Assembly (NCBI GenBank): GCA_018873245.2 | Contig: JAEMBT020000009.1 | Coordinates: 8,263,288 to 8,327,287 of the forward strand | DNA: 64,000 bases | Direction: 5' to 3' | Source: Archegozetes longisetosus | Lineage: Eukaryota; Arthropoda; Arachnida; Sarcoptiformes; Trhypochthoniidae | Part shown: piece by piece, positions 1 to 11,362 of the stretch | Numbering within the stretch: position 1 is the first letter of the stretch | Layout of the letters: every line of letters starts with the position of its first letter | The notes under the pieces: model-generated | Told to the model about the DNA's origin: nothing | Seen by the model: only the letters and a program-made list of their open reading frames with translations | The model's database searches: none | Position numbers and translations under genes: made by a program

Positions 1-692
1 GTATAGTACACTTTATTTTATAAAAGCATTTGAATCTAGGAGACGTGCAAAGAAGAGTGGCAAGAAGTAGACCTGTAAAAATAGTGACTAATAAGAATGT
101 TAATAGAGAAAAACTTTGACTACGAAAGCAAAGTTTCCCAGCGAAAATGTACAAAAATTCAATTTATCTAACAATATGCCTCATGTACTAAATTGATGAT
201 TGTGAAGCAAAAAATATCAATCGGATCTAGTCTTGTCTTAAGTACGTTGATTTGAACGTTATCTAAAAGAGTCGCAACAGGGACCAAACCAACCCAAGAA
301 AAGCAGTAGACGATGGACTACTTTCAGCTGGACATTAAGTCCAATTATACTCAAATGTGATGGAATTTTGTTTTAAAAAATTAGCTTCAATAAAGTTTTT
401 GATAAAAGTTATTTGAATTTTGGTAATCTCATTCGAGAATTTTATTCGTGAGGCATTATTTAATAATCTTGCAGAATATTCAATATAACGTTTAAAGCAA
501 ATCTAAAATCAAAATTGACAACAATTAATATGTATCACATGGTGATCGACATAACCACGTTCTTTTCTTGTCACTACCAAAGTTTTTCAAGTTCTCAAAT
601 TTACATAAAACTAACGCTAATAAATCACAATGAATTAAATAGAAAGCATAAGTGATGAACTACTCTTCGAAAGATAGCTAATAAATAGTTAA
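1..692. other. AT-rich sequence, no feature recognised
   Basis: No open frame of useful length, RNA gene or paired repeat was seen here. It borders the inverted-repeat element that starts near 697. Confidence 0.4.
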
Positions 693-793
693 ATAGGTGG
701 CATTTCGGTTTAACTGGCCTTAATTGTGGAAAATTTCAGACCTATGAAAAAGCCTCAAAAACAATAACATAAATACCCCATAACTGTAATATA

Positions 794-2217
794 TCGGTTG
801 AGGGAAAAGTTTTTTGGTTTGAAACTTCCGCTGTTGCTATAGCACTGATATTTACATATGTTATTGTTTAATGTGTGTAAATGAGATTTATTTATATTTC
901 ATTAAATTCACGTGCGTTTAAAGTTTAATAAATTACAATGAAATCATATGAATTGGATATTGAACAGCGTTCGGTCATCAAATTCTTTGTGAAAAAGGGA
1001 AAAGATGTGTCAGAAATACATAATGAGCTGGTGTCTGTTTATGGCGATAATTGTCTATCACTTGAGAATGTTCGTTATTGGGTTAAAGAGTTTAGACTAT
1101 ATAAAAGAGAAAGTGTTTTTACTGCTGAACGAAGTGGAAGACCGATCACAGCAAGGACAAATGAAAATATAAGGGAAATACAGAATATGATACAAGCAGA
1201 TAGACATGTTTCAACTCGTTTTATGGCCGCTAAATTGGGTATTGATCAACACAGTGTAAGAGATATCATACATCGTGATTTAGGGTACAACAAAATAAAT
1301 GCTCGCTGGGTACCTAAGACTTTAACCGATTACGAGATGACCAGCCGATGTTTGTGGGCAGAGAATTTTGTCCAGCAATATGAGTCTAAATGGCTGGAAT
1401 TCAAACAGTGTTTTGTAACAGTGGATGAAACATGGTTGTTATATGAGGAACCAATACCCAAACACAGTGCGGCTGAATGGAGGATACCATCAGAAGAACC
1501 TCCAGTAAGAGCTAAAATTAGCAAGACCAAAAGGAAGGTTATGGAAGTTTTCTTTTGGGACATGTATGGAATAATTATGATCGAGTATTTTTCATCTGGT
1601 ACAAAAATAAAGGCCGAACATTACTCTAATTTAATTAGAAAATTAGCAAGAACACTCGTCCATAAACGTCCTCATATGAGAAGACGGGGAGTCTTACTGT
1701 TGCAAGATAACGCAAGAGTGCATATTAATCGTCGTGTAGATCAGGCCCTAACTGACCATCGCATTGAGGTCACAGGTCATCCTCCATATAGTCCTGATTT
1801 GGCCTGTTCCGATTATCAATTATTTCCTAATTTGAAAAAATTTTTGGCAGATAAACACTTTGATAATGAAGAAGAATTGAAAACTGCTGTTAACGAATGG
1901 GCTGATTCACTGCCACAAAAATTTTTTGAAAATGGAATCGATGCATTATTGGCAAGAAGTAAAAAGTGCATTGAGTTGGGCGGAAGTTATATAATTGATT
2001 AATTAAAATAATTTGTAAATTCACTTGTTTTTTATACTATAAAAACCATATTTTGTCACCTTTGTCAATATAAAAGTTTATAAAACTTTTTTCGTTTGAG
2101 TTTTTTTGAAAATAACAACTGTGTTAGTTTATTACAAACTGTACTCTAACATTATGCAATTAAAATCAATTAATTAATTTAAAAACTTCAAAACCAAAAA
2201 ACTTTTCCCTCAACCGA
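794..2217 (+). mobile_element. Complete mariner transposon (Tc1/mariner, DD34D)
   Basis: A 27-bp perfect terminal inverted repeat begins TCGGTTGAGGGAAAAGTTTT at 794 and ends as its complement at 2217. TA dinucleotides at 792-793 and 2218-2219 are the expected target duplication. The 1,424-bp element carries one uninterrupted transposase frame. Perfect ends and an open frame suggest recent arrival and possible activity. Confidence 0.93.
938..2002 (+). CDS. Mariner transposase, intact DD34D
   Basis: This 354-residue protein is the usual mariner transposase length and would cut and paste the surrounding element at TA sites. The first ~110 residues are the paired helix-turn-helix DNA-binding region, followed by a WVP-type linker motif (RWVPKTLT, 123-130). 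The catalytic triad is visible: D163 in TVDETW, D257 in LLQDNAR and D292 in YSPDLACSDYQLF. Thirty-four residues separate the last two, which defines DD34D mariners. Two motifs vary slightly: QDNA replaces the common HDNA, and LACSD replaces LAPSD. There is no stop or frameshift. The ATG at 938 lies about 145 bp inside the left terminal repeat, as is normal for the family. Activity is inferred only from the intact frame. Confidence 0.95.
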   Translation: MKSYELDIEQRSVIKFFVKKGKDVSEIHNELVSVYGDNCLSLENVRYWVKEFRLYKRESVFTAERSGRPITARTNENIREIQNMIQADRHVSTRFMAAKLGIDQHSVRDIIHRDLGYNKINARWVPKTLTDYEMTSRCLWAENFVQQYESKWLEFKQCFVTVDETWLLYEEPIPKHSAAEWRIPSEEPPVRAKISKTKRKVMEVFFWDMYGIIMIEYFSSGTKIKAEHYSNLIRKLARTLVHKRPHMRRRGVLLLQDNARVHINRRVDQALTDHRIEVTGHPPYSPDLACSDYQLFPNLKKFLADKHFDNEEELKTAVNEWADSLPQKFFENGIDALLARSKKCIELGGSYIID

Positions 2218-2585
2218 TAATTCAAAGAAGGTTTACAGTAGAAGTAAAGTTAACAACATTCATGTAATTCATATGACTCAATATAAACTTTTGCATTAAA
2301 ATTGCTTATGATAAAAGCATTGTGTTTAACTTTTAAAACTTTTTTGACTTAAAATGTTAAAAAGTCATAAAAGTTACAAAATGTCAAAATGACTTTTTAG
2401 CTTTTTATTGACTTTTTTACCCTTAATTACAGTGAATTATTACGTATACATATTCTAATTGATAATATTATTTGCCTTCATTTAGTAATATTTTCGACCT
2501 TTTTCATAGTAATTTTTCATAGCTTTGCCCTATTGGGGTTTTATTAGTTAGGGAATTTTAAGGATCCAGTTAAACCGAAATGCTA

Positions 2586-4480
2586 TCATTAAATAATATA
2601 AAATCAGAATAAATGACGAATTCAACAAGTGATTGTTATTATTTTTATTATTGAGAATGCAATAAAGTATTAGATAAATAAAAATGAATACAAGTAAAGT
2701 GAAAGTAAATTTGATTCAATGTCAAATTTAGGGTCACTTATGATGTCCTTATAGGTATTCATTAGCCGCAAAGTCATTTAAGCAGATATGCGACGAGTGG
2801 TGAAACAATCAACGTTTAAAAGAAACACGCTATCCAAAACTACACATAGATTTACTTGGTATCTGATAATTCACAGTGGCATTAAATGCAAGGATCGGTT
2901 ATTTTTGCAACTTTGAGAAAACTAGGAATGGATTTCTTTAAGCTAAATGTCTTATTCTTCATCAATATCCATGACTTGAGGCTAAGACTTAAAGCCGTAA
3001 AGATAAACGAATCAAATAATTAAATAGAATGAAATTATTGAGAAACAAATGATGGAACCTATGGTTAAGACTGAATCTAGCTGTGATAACAGTGTCGATA
3101 TCAGTTTAGGTACTCAGGACAAACGCCTTCAGATCGTTGAAGTTAAGAATAAAGTCATCTTTAATTCAATGACTGGTCAGAAATTAAAGAAAACTAAAAG
3201 TTTTGTTTGTCGTTATTGTCGTATAAATAGTGTAAGTTTTATTGAACTAAATATTTGTTAAATTATGAATTATTGTTATATTTGATTCTACGATCAATTG
3301 TTAAACAAATACGACTTTGAAAGATAGATGTGCGAAATATAAACCACTATCGTAACTAATTGAACCATCAATTGTGGAATAGCTTTTGTCGCTTTAACAG
3401 TGTGTTAATCATTGCTTAAGTGTATGCACTCTTAAGTTATTTAAACACATTCTTTGCTTTAGTATTTGATTTTCATTACTTCTTTTCCCAATTTTAGATG
3501 ACTTTTACAAACTGTGCTTACATTTTGTTCAACTTATTTTTCCCTTCTCTTTTTGATTTGACAGGCTTTCGGCCACTGCCAGGTTTTCTTTCTAGTTGTT
3601 TATTTTCTACTAGTCATTATATGATACACAGTTTTTGTACCCACATTCTGTCTATAAAAATTGACAGTATTTAGATTTCCTTTATCTATATTTTGTTCAT
3701 AAAAATTTTTAATCATCATTCCACTATGGTTTTAATTTAACGTCTGCATATTTGCTAAATATATTAATTTATGGAAACCATACTTAATTCTAAAAACTAT
3801 AATAACTGCGTAATTAGTTTATGCACTCATATTTTTTGGAAAACAGTGTATATATGTATTACACGTAGACTTGTTTTATACGGATTTCTTTTCTGACTAT
3901 ATTAATACAACAGAAAAATTGGTATAATGCATCATAAATTGGAGCTGCAATAATGTAGCGATAATTTTATGCATTTTAGTCATAAAAGGGTGATAAATGA
4001 ATTAAATTTACCTATTGGACTATTTTATCTGATGAAAAGTAGATTATAATTCAAATATATTCTGTAAATGGGCTTTCAGCGCTAAATTTTAATGATGCTA
4101 AAACAATGACTTGTTCAATAAAAATATTCAATTATTCAATTTAAAGTTGTTTTGATGTATTGGTACAGATTTGCAAGACTTGAAAATTATTCTCTATCTA
4201 ATACGTTTTAAACAAATTAATGAATAAACAGGAAACAAATCAGGAGATATTAAAGTAGGAAAACTTTTAAAAGCTAAAGGCTGATTATAATTAGAAGTAT
4301 GTTATTAGAGCAAAATTATCATTACTAATTTTTTTGTTTGATATTAGGATATTTGACGATTGATAGGTTATCTCGAAAACAGTTCTTGTTTTTAATGATA
4401 TAACAGATGTAACAACAGATTCTAATTATGACAGATGTAGAAACAGATTCTAATTTTCTCATCGATTTCATGGCCAAACA
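2586..4480. other. AT-rich intergenic region with one possible short exon
   Basis: Mostly low-complexity AT-rich sequence. The only coding-like stretch is at 3049-3231, listed separately. No transposon ends were recognised. Confidence 0.4.
3049..3231 (+). CDS. Possible first coding exon ending in a C-x2-C motif
   Basis: An ATG at 3049 opens 61 codons that end exactly at an excellent donor (GTAAGT at 3232-3237), in phase 0. The peptide is acidic and polar at first, then basic (KLKKTKSFVCRYC) with Cys-x2-Cys just before the donor. That could be the start of a zinc-binding module. No downstream exon was located. The frame continues only nine codons past the donor before a stop. It may be chance; the evidence is the donor and the non-random C-terminus. 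Confidence 0.22.
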
Positions 4481-4484
4481 TCGG

Positions 4485-4491
4485 TATAAAA
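4485..4491 (+). promoter_or_regulatory. TATA box of the polysaccharide lyase gene
   Basis: TATAAAA lies 83 bp before the ATG at 4568, inside GGTATAAAAGG. Spacing predicts a transcription start near 4515 and a 5' leader of about 50 nt. A eukaryotic core promoter supports nuclear expression of this bacterial-looking enzyme. Confidence 0.5.
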
Positions 4492-4567
4492 GGAATTTTA
4501 AACTTTGTGAGGCGAAATATGTGAAACAATTTAAGATATATATTACTTTTGGATTCAGACTTAAGAA

Positions 4568-7070
4568 ATGAATAAATACTTAATTGTTTTGTTTTTCATA
4601 TTTGTGTCGATCATATATTTGACAAGTGGTGCTCAACTCAGGAACATTTTATGGAACGAGTTTAAAGCGAAAAATAGCTCAATAAATAATAGTTTGAATG
4701 ATATAAATCACTGGAGAAATAAATTGAAACAACAAATTGAACAAAATCTGCATAAAATTCCTGATGATATCAGAAAAGTGATCATTGAAAGAGCTGACAA
4801 TGAAACTAAACAAAGTTGGCCCTCTCTTGTTGTAAGTCAATATTTAGAATTTGTGAGAAATGGGAATAGATATAACTTCGAAGGGTCGCGTACTAATAGA
4901 CGTAAAAAGTTAGTTAACTTAGTAATTGGAGAGTTACTGACTGGTACGGGAAAATATATGAATGAGATTTCGAATGGTTTATGGCTTATATTAGAAGAGA
5001 GTACATGGATATTACCGGCACATATATCTATACAAAAATCTAGCAATGGATTACCAGATCCTACTGAATTTAAAATAGATTTAGGAGCTGGTGAAACTTC
5101 GGCACTTATTTCTTGGATTAAATTCATTATGGGTAATTTTAACTTTTATATTCATGTTTTTCAATTCCATGAACATAAGTAATCTGTGTTTAAATTCCTG
5201 TTTGAATTTTTAATCATTGTCTTTGATGAGTGTTTTACTGATATTTAAAAATAATGAGAAAATAAGCGTTTATCAACATCCCGAAACGTTTTAGTTTTAA
5301 TGTCCTTTAATAGGGCTTTAAATTGTGTGCAACCTTGAATGAATTTTATGCGATAGCCCATCATTGCTCCCATTAATTCAATAGTCGTGTTTTGGTGCAA
5401 TAGATTAGTTCACATAATGTTTGAAATTTAATAATCATATTAATCATAGGCTTACAGTCCAAATTATTTTATAAACTGGTGAAATAGAAAAACTAGAAAA
5501 ATGAGATCAATTTTTAACCTTAAAATAAATGAAGTCTCGGATAAATGTTAAATCATTATATTTAGGATATTTTGAAATCTACTTATACAAACTTTTTTAT
5601 AATTCAGGGGATAAGTTGGCAAAAATATCTCGAATGATACCAAAGCGCATCGATTATGAATTGAATCGACGCATAATCAGACCATTTCTAGATTATTCCG
5701 ATATGTTTTGGATGGGGTTTAATGGCCAAAAAGTTAATAATTGGAATGTTTGGATTAATACTAATGTTTTGAAAACTGCTTTGTTGGCTGTGGATAAGGA
5801 GAATTCAAGACATAAAGTTATTGAAAAGGCAATACAAAGTGCAGATAAATTCTTAAACGGATATCCGAATGATGGAGGATGTGATGAAGGGCCAACTTAT
5901 TGGGAAGTAGCTGGTGGCTTATTAATTGAGTTTATTGAATTATTGACATCTTCTACTGATAAACATTTGGACTGGTCTTCGAATATTCTCATACATAGTA
6001 TAGGTTCCTATATCTACAAAATGCATATCGATAATAATAAATTTGTTAACTTCGCTGATGCCTTTGCTTTTTACACACCCGATCCCACAAGAATTCTCAA
6101 ATACGGAACAATTTTTAATGACGAAAAATTGAAGCAATTTGCTTCTTATTTATACTATTTACTTCCAAATGATAAATTAATATCAAATTCTGCGGATTCT
6201 GGAGATTTAAATGCTTTTTTCAATGAGATCACTTCTCGTGAAACTTTCAAAGCAATACCGCCAAAAGCCCCACTTTCAGGTGAATCATGGCTTCCAAACC
6301 TACAAGTTGTAACATTGAGATCACAAGAAGGATCAGCAAATGGACTATTTTTGGGAGCAAAAGCGGGAACTAATTGTATGTTAAAGAAGTATCCACGAAT
6401 CTATCATTAAATAAAAATACTTACAGAAAATATTATCTTTTCAGATGAAAGTCATAATCACAACGATGTCGGAAATTTTGTTCTATATGTTAATGGTTTT
6501 CCAGCCATAATAGATGTTGGAGTTGGTACTTATACAGCTCAAACATTCAGTAAAGATCGTTACAAGTTATGGAATATGCAGTCTCAATGGCACAACACTC
6601 CAACCATAAATGGTGTTCAACAACATGATGGAACCCAATATTTGTCACATAATGTGAAATTCACTAAATTAACAAATGGTGGAGAGTTTGAGGCAGACAT
6701 TGCAGGTGCTTATCCTAAAGAAGCAGATGTCAAAAGTTGGGTCAGAAAGTTGACATTTGGTAGAACAACAAATACAGTTAACTTGAAAGAAACCTATGAA
6801 TTGAATAAATTCATCGAACCACTTAAGATTCACTTCGTAACTGTTTTAAATCATACTGAAAGTAATGGACAAATAACTCTGAAAGATGAGAACATATCAC
6901 TCATTATGGAATATGATTCAAATCTGTTTGATGTGAAAGTTGACAAACCTGTAACCAATGACAGTCGTATATTAAATGCGTGGGGCAATCGTATATCTCG
7001 TATTACTTTAGTCTCCAAGTCTAAAGATACTTTAAAAGGAGTATTTAATATAATATTTAAGTTGAAATAA
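4568..7070 (+). CDS. Secreted heparinase II/III-like polysaccharide lyase, three exons
   Basis: Exons are 4568-5132, 5608-6375 and 6445-7070. Both introns (475 and 69 nt) are GT-AG and split codons in phase 1, joining to one 652-residue frame. Residues 1-21 are a hydrophobic signal peptide. An alpha-helical (alpha/alpha toroid-like) region follows, with NWNVWINTN and GGCDEGPTYWEVAGG (about 279-292), where family members carry an acid and a catalytic tyrosine. Exon 3 opens the C-terminal beta-sandwich with SHNHNDVGNF (447-456), the conserved histidine motif. These enzymes cleave uronic-acid polysaccharides such as heparin/heparan sulfate, chondroitin or alginate by beta-elimination; the substrate cannot be read here. 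The family is chiefly bacterial, so ancient horizontal transfer is plausible, but introns and a TATA box show a settled nuclear gene. No break was seen. Confidence 0.88.
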
Positions 7071-7248
7071 ACTATATTTTTAATTTTGCAAAGCATTTAA
7101 TTAAAATAATTACATAATAATGAGCACATAGTCAATTATGTGTAAGTTATTCATAGTCTAAATGAAGATCGTTTGAATTAACACCCCCATCTCCATTTGA
7201 TAGTTAATTATCAAATTATAAGATTACAATTGTTTAAATCTTTATTTA

Positions 7249-8824
7249 AAGGGTGTCCGGAAAGTAATTGGACTGAGTTTGATGCGCTCGCGCGCTGTAA
7301 CCATTTGCTTGTCATTGTTGAGAATGGGTGACAATCATTTGACCGACAATCATTTGACCGACAATCATTTGACCGACAATCATTTGACCGACACTCATTT
7401 GATCGACAGGTACTCTTGACCGACACTCATTTGACCGACAGGTACGTTTGACCGACACTCATTTGACCGACAGGTACAGTTGTGTCAGAATAAATTATTC
7501 CAGTGAATTACTGACAGGCGGTTAAAAATCCTTATTTCATTAAAAACACTGAATGCGTGATATCAGAGAGATATGATTTTTTAAAAAGTTCAATCAAAGC
7601 CAAAACACTACAAACTTGAATGAAAATAAATCTATTATGACTAATATGTACGAAATGACTAATAAAAGAAGCATTCGATCACTTCATAATCAACGATTTG
7701 TAAACATCTTTGCAATGAAATAGAAATAATTTTTTAGATTGTTTATTCATCATTATTGTACTGTTCATAACGAACATAACACAAATTGATTGCGCATTCT
7801 CTTAAAGTTAGATTTGATTGGCATTCAATTCTATTGTGATCAAGAGTTTTTAAACATGATTATTTATAAATTTTTTCCATTGAAACATATATTGAATTTT
7901 ATTATATGAATAAAGTATGATGTGAGCTCATTGTTTAAAACAAAATCCGAAAAGAGGTTACCTCGAGATAGGCTTTTTTATTATCGGGGCGTTCATATGT
8001 CGGTAAAATGAATGTCGATCAAGTGTACCTGTCGGTCAAATGAGTGTCGGTCAAACGTTCCTGTCGGTCAAATGAGTGTCGGTCAAACGTACCTGTCGGT
8101 CAAATGAGTGTCGGTCAAATGATTGTCGGCCAAATGATTGTCGGTCAAATGTACTAAACCCTATATGCGGCTATCAAAAGATAAGGTAATTCAATTAGTA
8201 CCTGATTTAGGGCCGAAAAGTGTTTTCCCGGAGAATTATCTTATCATACAGGCCATCGAAGAATGTGGTCAAGTTTTAGAGCAATTTATTTAAAGCGGTT
8301 CAATGAATTCCGAAGAATATAAAACTGTATGCGTAGGGAAAAATCTCAAACAATTGATCGATAAATATCACAAACAGGAAAATATCTTATTTTGATTGGA
8401 TTTTGATACTATTCACTATGAAAAAGATGGCCAACAATGAATGCGTAATAAAAATTGAGATTTATTGCTAGTCTCGATAACGCTTCCAATTGTTTCCCAG
8501 CCCCGAACTTATGAAAAATTCTGATCAAAAATAGATCTGAATATGGAATATGATCCAAACCACCGGAAAATCCCCATGAATTCAAATTTGTAAGGCAGAA
8601 AATATCTTAAAAGATTGCAAAAATCAGTGCAAAAGTTCTTATGTGTGACCTTTAAAAGAAACTCATACGGATTGGGGATAAATTAGCTTTAGAACCACTT
8701 TAAGAGCACAAATAGATAAAAAATGAATATATTTTAATTCTCTAAAAATTTTATTAAAATATCTTTAGCAGTTTCAAAGTTATTGATCTTTCAAAACCAG
8801 TCCAATTACTTTCCGGACACCCTT
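7249..8824 (+). mobile_element. Decayed TA-flanked transposon with a foldback inside
   Basis: Terminal repeats of about 27 bp begin AAGGGTGTCCGGAAAGTAAT at 7249 and end as their complement at 8824. TA lies outside both ends (7247-7248 and 8825-8826), as for Tc1/mariner-type elements. The middle is occupied by the foldback at about 7327-8152. To its right, about 8165-8460 reads as a broken transposase-like frame (EEYKTVCVGKNLKQLIDKY and neighbours) with several stops. The exact superfamily is uncertain. Confidence 0.75.
7327..8152. repeat. Foldback with tandem CATTTGACCGACA arms
   Basis: The left arm (about 7327-7482) is a tandem array of a 13-14 bp unit, CATTTGACCGACA with variants. The array shifts midway from an ACAAT-type spacer to ACAGGTAC-type spacers. 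The right arm (about 8002-8152) carries the same array, reverse-complemented, with the same order of spacer types. The ~520 bp between the arms is AT-rich with no coding signal. This layout fits a foldback-type element nested in the 7249-8824 transposon. Confidence 0.75.
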
Positions 8825-8826
8825 TA

Positions 8827-8960
8827 TTTGCACATGTGGTAAATTGTATTTTTGAGCCACTAGACATTGCAAAAGCCTAATTTTTCTTGTTATAAGTATA
8901 GATAACATCTTTTCTATGATAGCCTGTAAGTAGTATCAATGGGTTAGAGTGCAGGCACTT
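8827..8960. other. Short unannotated spacer between two transposons
   Basis: About 130 bp of AT-rich sequence separates the 7249-8824 element from the Tc1 element. Nothing was recognised. Confidence 0.3.
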
Positions 8961-8961
8961 A

Positions 8962-10604
8962 CACTGCCGCTCATAAGTATTGAAAAATTTCATAATGCAT
9001 AAAAAATTCATTTATTTCTCTATGACTTAGAATTAAAAAACAATTAATATAGCATATATGTACCATGTTAATTTCTTCAAAAAGATGAGTTTAATAAACA
9101 TCGAATTTGGGTCGTAGTTTGGTTAGAGTTTGAATTCTTTTAAAACAACGCGGGTCAAAATTAAGTAAAAATTTGTGAAAGTTTTAATAATTTTAACCAA
9201 TTTAGCTATAAATTAATGACTAGTAATTAGTATTGCCTCCGTTCGCTTTGATCACTTCTTCATGTCGTTTAGGGATGCTTCCGATCAACCGATCAATAAC
9301 TTATTGTCCGATCTGTTCCCAACTTTCAAATAAGGCTTTTTTTTTAACCCTGCAATTGATTTACGGCGAGACTGAGGTACCGGTCTGCCCAATTCATCCC
9401 ACAAATGCTCAATTATATTCAAGTCTGGGCTTTGTGGTGGCCATTCAATCTGTTCGACCCCATTTTCCGTGAACCAACTCTTCGCTAAACGCGAATTGTG
9501 TTTGGGATCATTATCAGATTGAAAGATAAAATTATTTCTGATACCCATGCGTTCTGTACTCGCGTATAAATTGTTATCAATGGTTTCTACATAAAGTTTA
9601 GCGTCCATTTTAGTGTTAATTTCGACTAAGTTGCCGATACCAGAGGCCGAAACACATCCCCAGACCATTACAGAAGGCGAGTACTTCACATTAACCGCAA
9701 TGTTGTCTTTACTAAGCCCTTCATTTTGTTTTTTCCACACTCTAATCCGTCTTTTTGAGTTAATTAACTCGAATTTTGATTGATCTGAACAAATGATTTT
9801 ATTCCAGAAGTCCAGAGGCATGTTTAAGCATTTCTTTGCAAACGCGAGTCTTTTTATGCGATTTTTACCACTTATAGCCGGTCTCTTGCGTGTGATTCCG
9901 CCAAAATAACGCTTTTTTCTTAATCGCCGTTTAATTGTTGATTCACTGCATTTGATGTTTGCAGATTGCAGGTCTTGTTTGATTTCTTTAGCCGAAATTC
10001 TTCGGTTTTTCGCCACCGTTGTTAAAATTCTGTTATCAGTTCGCTTTGTTGCATAGCGTTTTCGACCGCTTCTTGTTAAGTTACAAGCAGTTCCAAAAGT
10101 GTTTATCTTTTTTACGACTTTATAAACACATGAAAGACTGCATCCTATCATTTCGGCTATGGTTTGATATGTTTTGCCTTCACTTCTCATCCTAAACATT
10201 TGAAGGCGTTCGACTTCAGAAAATTCTTGTGATTTGACCATATTTTTCAAAGAATTAGTTTTAAATTAATATATTTTGGTTTTTAAATGCTTTACTTAAT
10301 TAGTATTTTGTTATATTTAGTTTTGAAGAATTGTTAAATGATTTTTATTCACTTTAATTCAGTCAAATAAAAATTTTTCCTTATATATGACCGCATGAAA
10401 AATCACAAAAATTTTTTGATTGCTTATAACTTTGCTTAAAATGCGATACTATTTAATATATTTATACCGTTCGAATCCTAAATTATGACGCATTAATTTA
10501 AGACAAGTTTCGCTAAAATCAACGAAGTAATTCCTTAGTTATATTCAATCAAAGACAAGATATCGAGTTAATTCCTCTTTTCTCCATACTTATGAGCGGT
10601 AGTG
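8962..10604 (-). mobile_element. Tc1 transposon
   Basis: Terminal repeats CACTGCCGCTCATAAGTAT (from 8962) and, on the other strand from 10604, CACTACCGCTCATAAGTAT match at 18 of 19 positions. TA flanks both ends (8960-8961 and 10605-10606). The 1,643-bp element encodes a Tc1 transposase on the minus strand. A relic of the same family lies at 53052-53760. Confidence 0.92.
9238..10241 (-). pseudogene. Tc1 transposase, DD34E, frameshifted near the C-terminus
   Basis: The first ATG is at 10241; the related copy at 53413 starts at the same residue. The N-terminus is a bipartite helix-turn-helix region. Numbering from that Met, the catalytic residues are D153 (CSDQSKFEL), D243 (QSDNDPKHNS) and E278 (SPDLNIIEHLW). 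The last two are 34 residues apart, as in Tc1. Near 9337-9345 a run of A (minus strand) has lost or gained one base, and the current frame ends at 9285. The frame that resembles Tc1 C-termini continues to about 9238 but contains a TAA at 9301-9303. The catalytic core is intact, but two lesions spoil the last 40 or so residues, so the protein is probably inactive. Confidence 0.88.
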
Positions 10605-10658
10605 TACATACACTAAAGCTCAAAAGTATGGAAAACATGCTAAATACGCAAAAAATAA

Positions 10659-11362
10659 GGTTAGGCTTATCTTGTCGTTCTTTGCCGACGTGGAAGGTCA
10701 TAGGGAGGTACCATATATATATCTACTCGTCATGACAACCAGAGTTCATTGATACCCAACTTGGGACCCTAGGACCAAAGGGGACAAATCTGGGCTTTGG
10801 TCCATTGGGGCCAGGTCTAGGACTGTGTGTAAGGTATCGACATGACAGATAGGCTTAGTGGAGATGACATATCCGATATGGTGGCCCTAGGACCCGACAT
10901 TTGGCCTTAGTCCATAGTAATTGATTGTAGCTATTGGCTGCTCGTTTAACCTAACCACCACAAATCCGATTGAACGTAAGCTGAAGGAAGCGTCAGATCG
11001 CACCGCTCGGGATGCATCACATCCCTCATTACGCGACCTCACTCGGTTATCACTTAGGTTAAATCACACATGTGGACACTTAATCACTTTATAGAGAAAT
11101 TTGAATATGAAGGTGGACTAGAGTTCATCCTAGTACTATCATATCGGATTTGTGGACTTCGCTGAGCCTATCTGTCATATTGATACCCCACACACAGTCC
11201 CGAATCTGGCCCCTAGGGACGTAGGCCCAACTTTGTCCCCTTTAGTACTAGGGTCCCAAGTGCGGTATCAATGAACTCAGGTTGTCAAGACGAGTTGATA
11301 TATATAGGTGGTTTCTCCCTAGGATCTTCCACGAGGTGGAGCACGATAAGTTAAGCCTAACC
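10659..11362. mobile_element. Foldback element A, copy 1
   Basis: A roughly 704-bp segment is a long imperfect inverted repeat. The left end reads GGTTAGGCTTATCTTGTCG, and the right end is its complement with differences. Matching inner blocks include GTTCATTGATACC, GGGACCCTAGG-type runs and ATGACAGATAGGC. A GC-richer core (about 10980-11060) lies between the arms. The family recurs at 56723-57420 with the same block order. No open frame is present, so it is a non-autonomous foldback or MITE. Confidence 0.7.

Larger units (their letters stand above)
697..2584. mobile_element. Inverted-repeat element interrupted by a mariner
   Basis: The motif GCATTTCGGTTTAACTGG at about 700-717 recurs as its reverse complement at 2565-2582. 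Subterminal similarity continues inward: CTATGAAAAAG near 746 pairs with CTTTTTCATAG near 2500. The flanks share TTAAATA (690-696 and 2590-2596), a possible target duplication. The intact mariner at 794-2217 sits inside, so this is the older insertion. I see no coding sequence of its own, so it is probably a non-autonomous element of unknown superfamily. Confidence 0.5.

Noticed and set aside
5529..5607. Treating the ATG at 5529 as the start of a separate protein
   Set aside because: The sequence before 5608 is intronic. The phase-1 acceptor joins exon 1, and similarity to the lyase family begins exactly at the join.
7211..7426. Frame with a repeated CRSND motif
   Set aside because: It is just the CATTTGACCGACA tandem array translated; the array is part of a foldback.
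7327..8152. Regularly spaced repeats that could be mistaken for a CRISPR array
   Set aside because: Units are head-to-tail with almost no spacers, are mirrored, and lie in a eukaryotic transposon.
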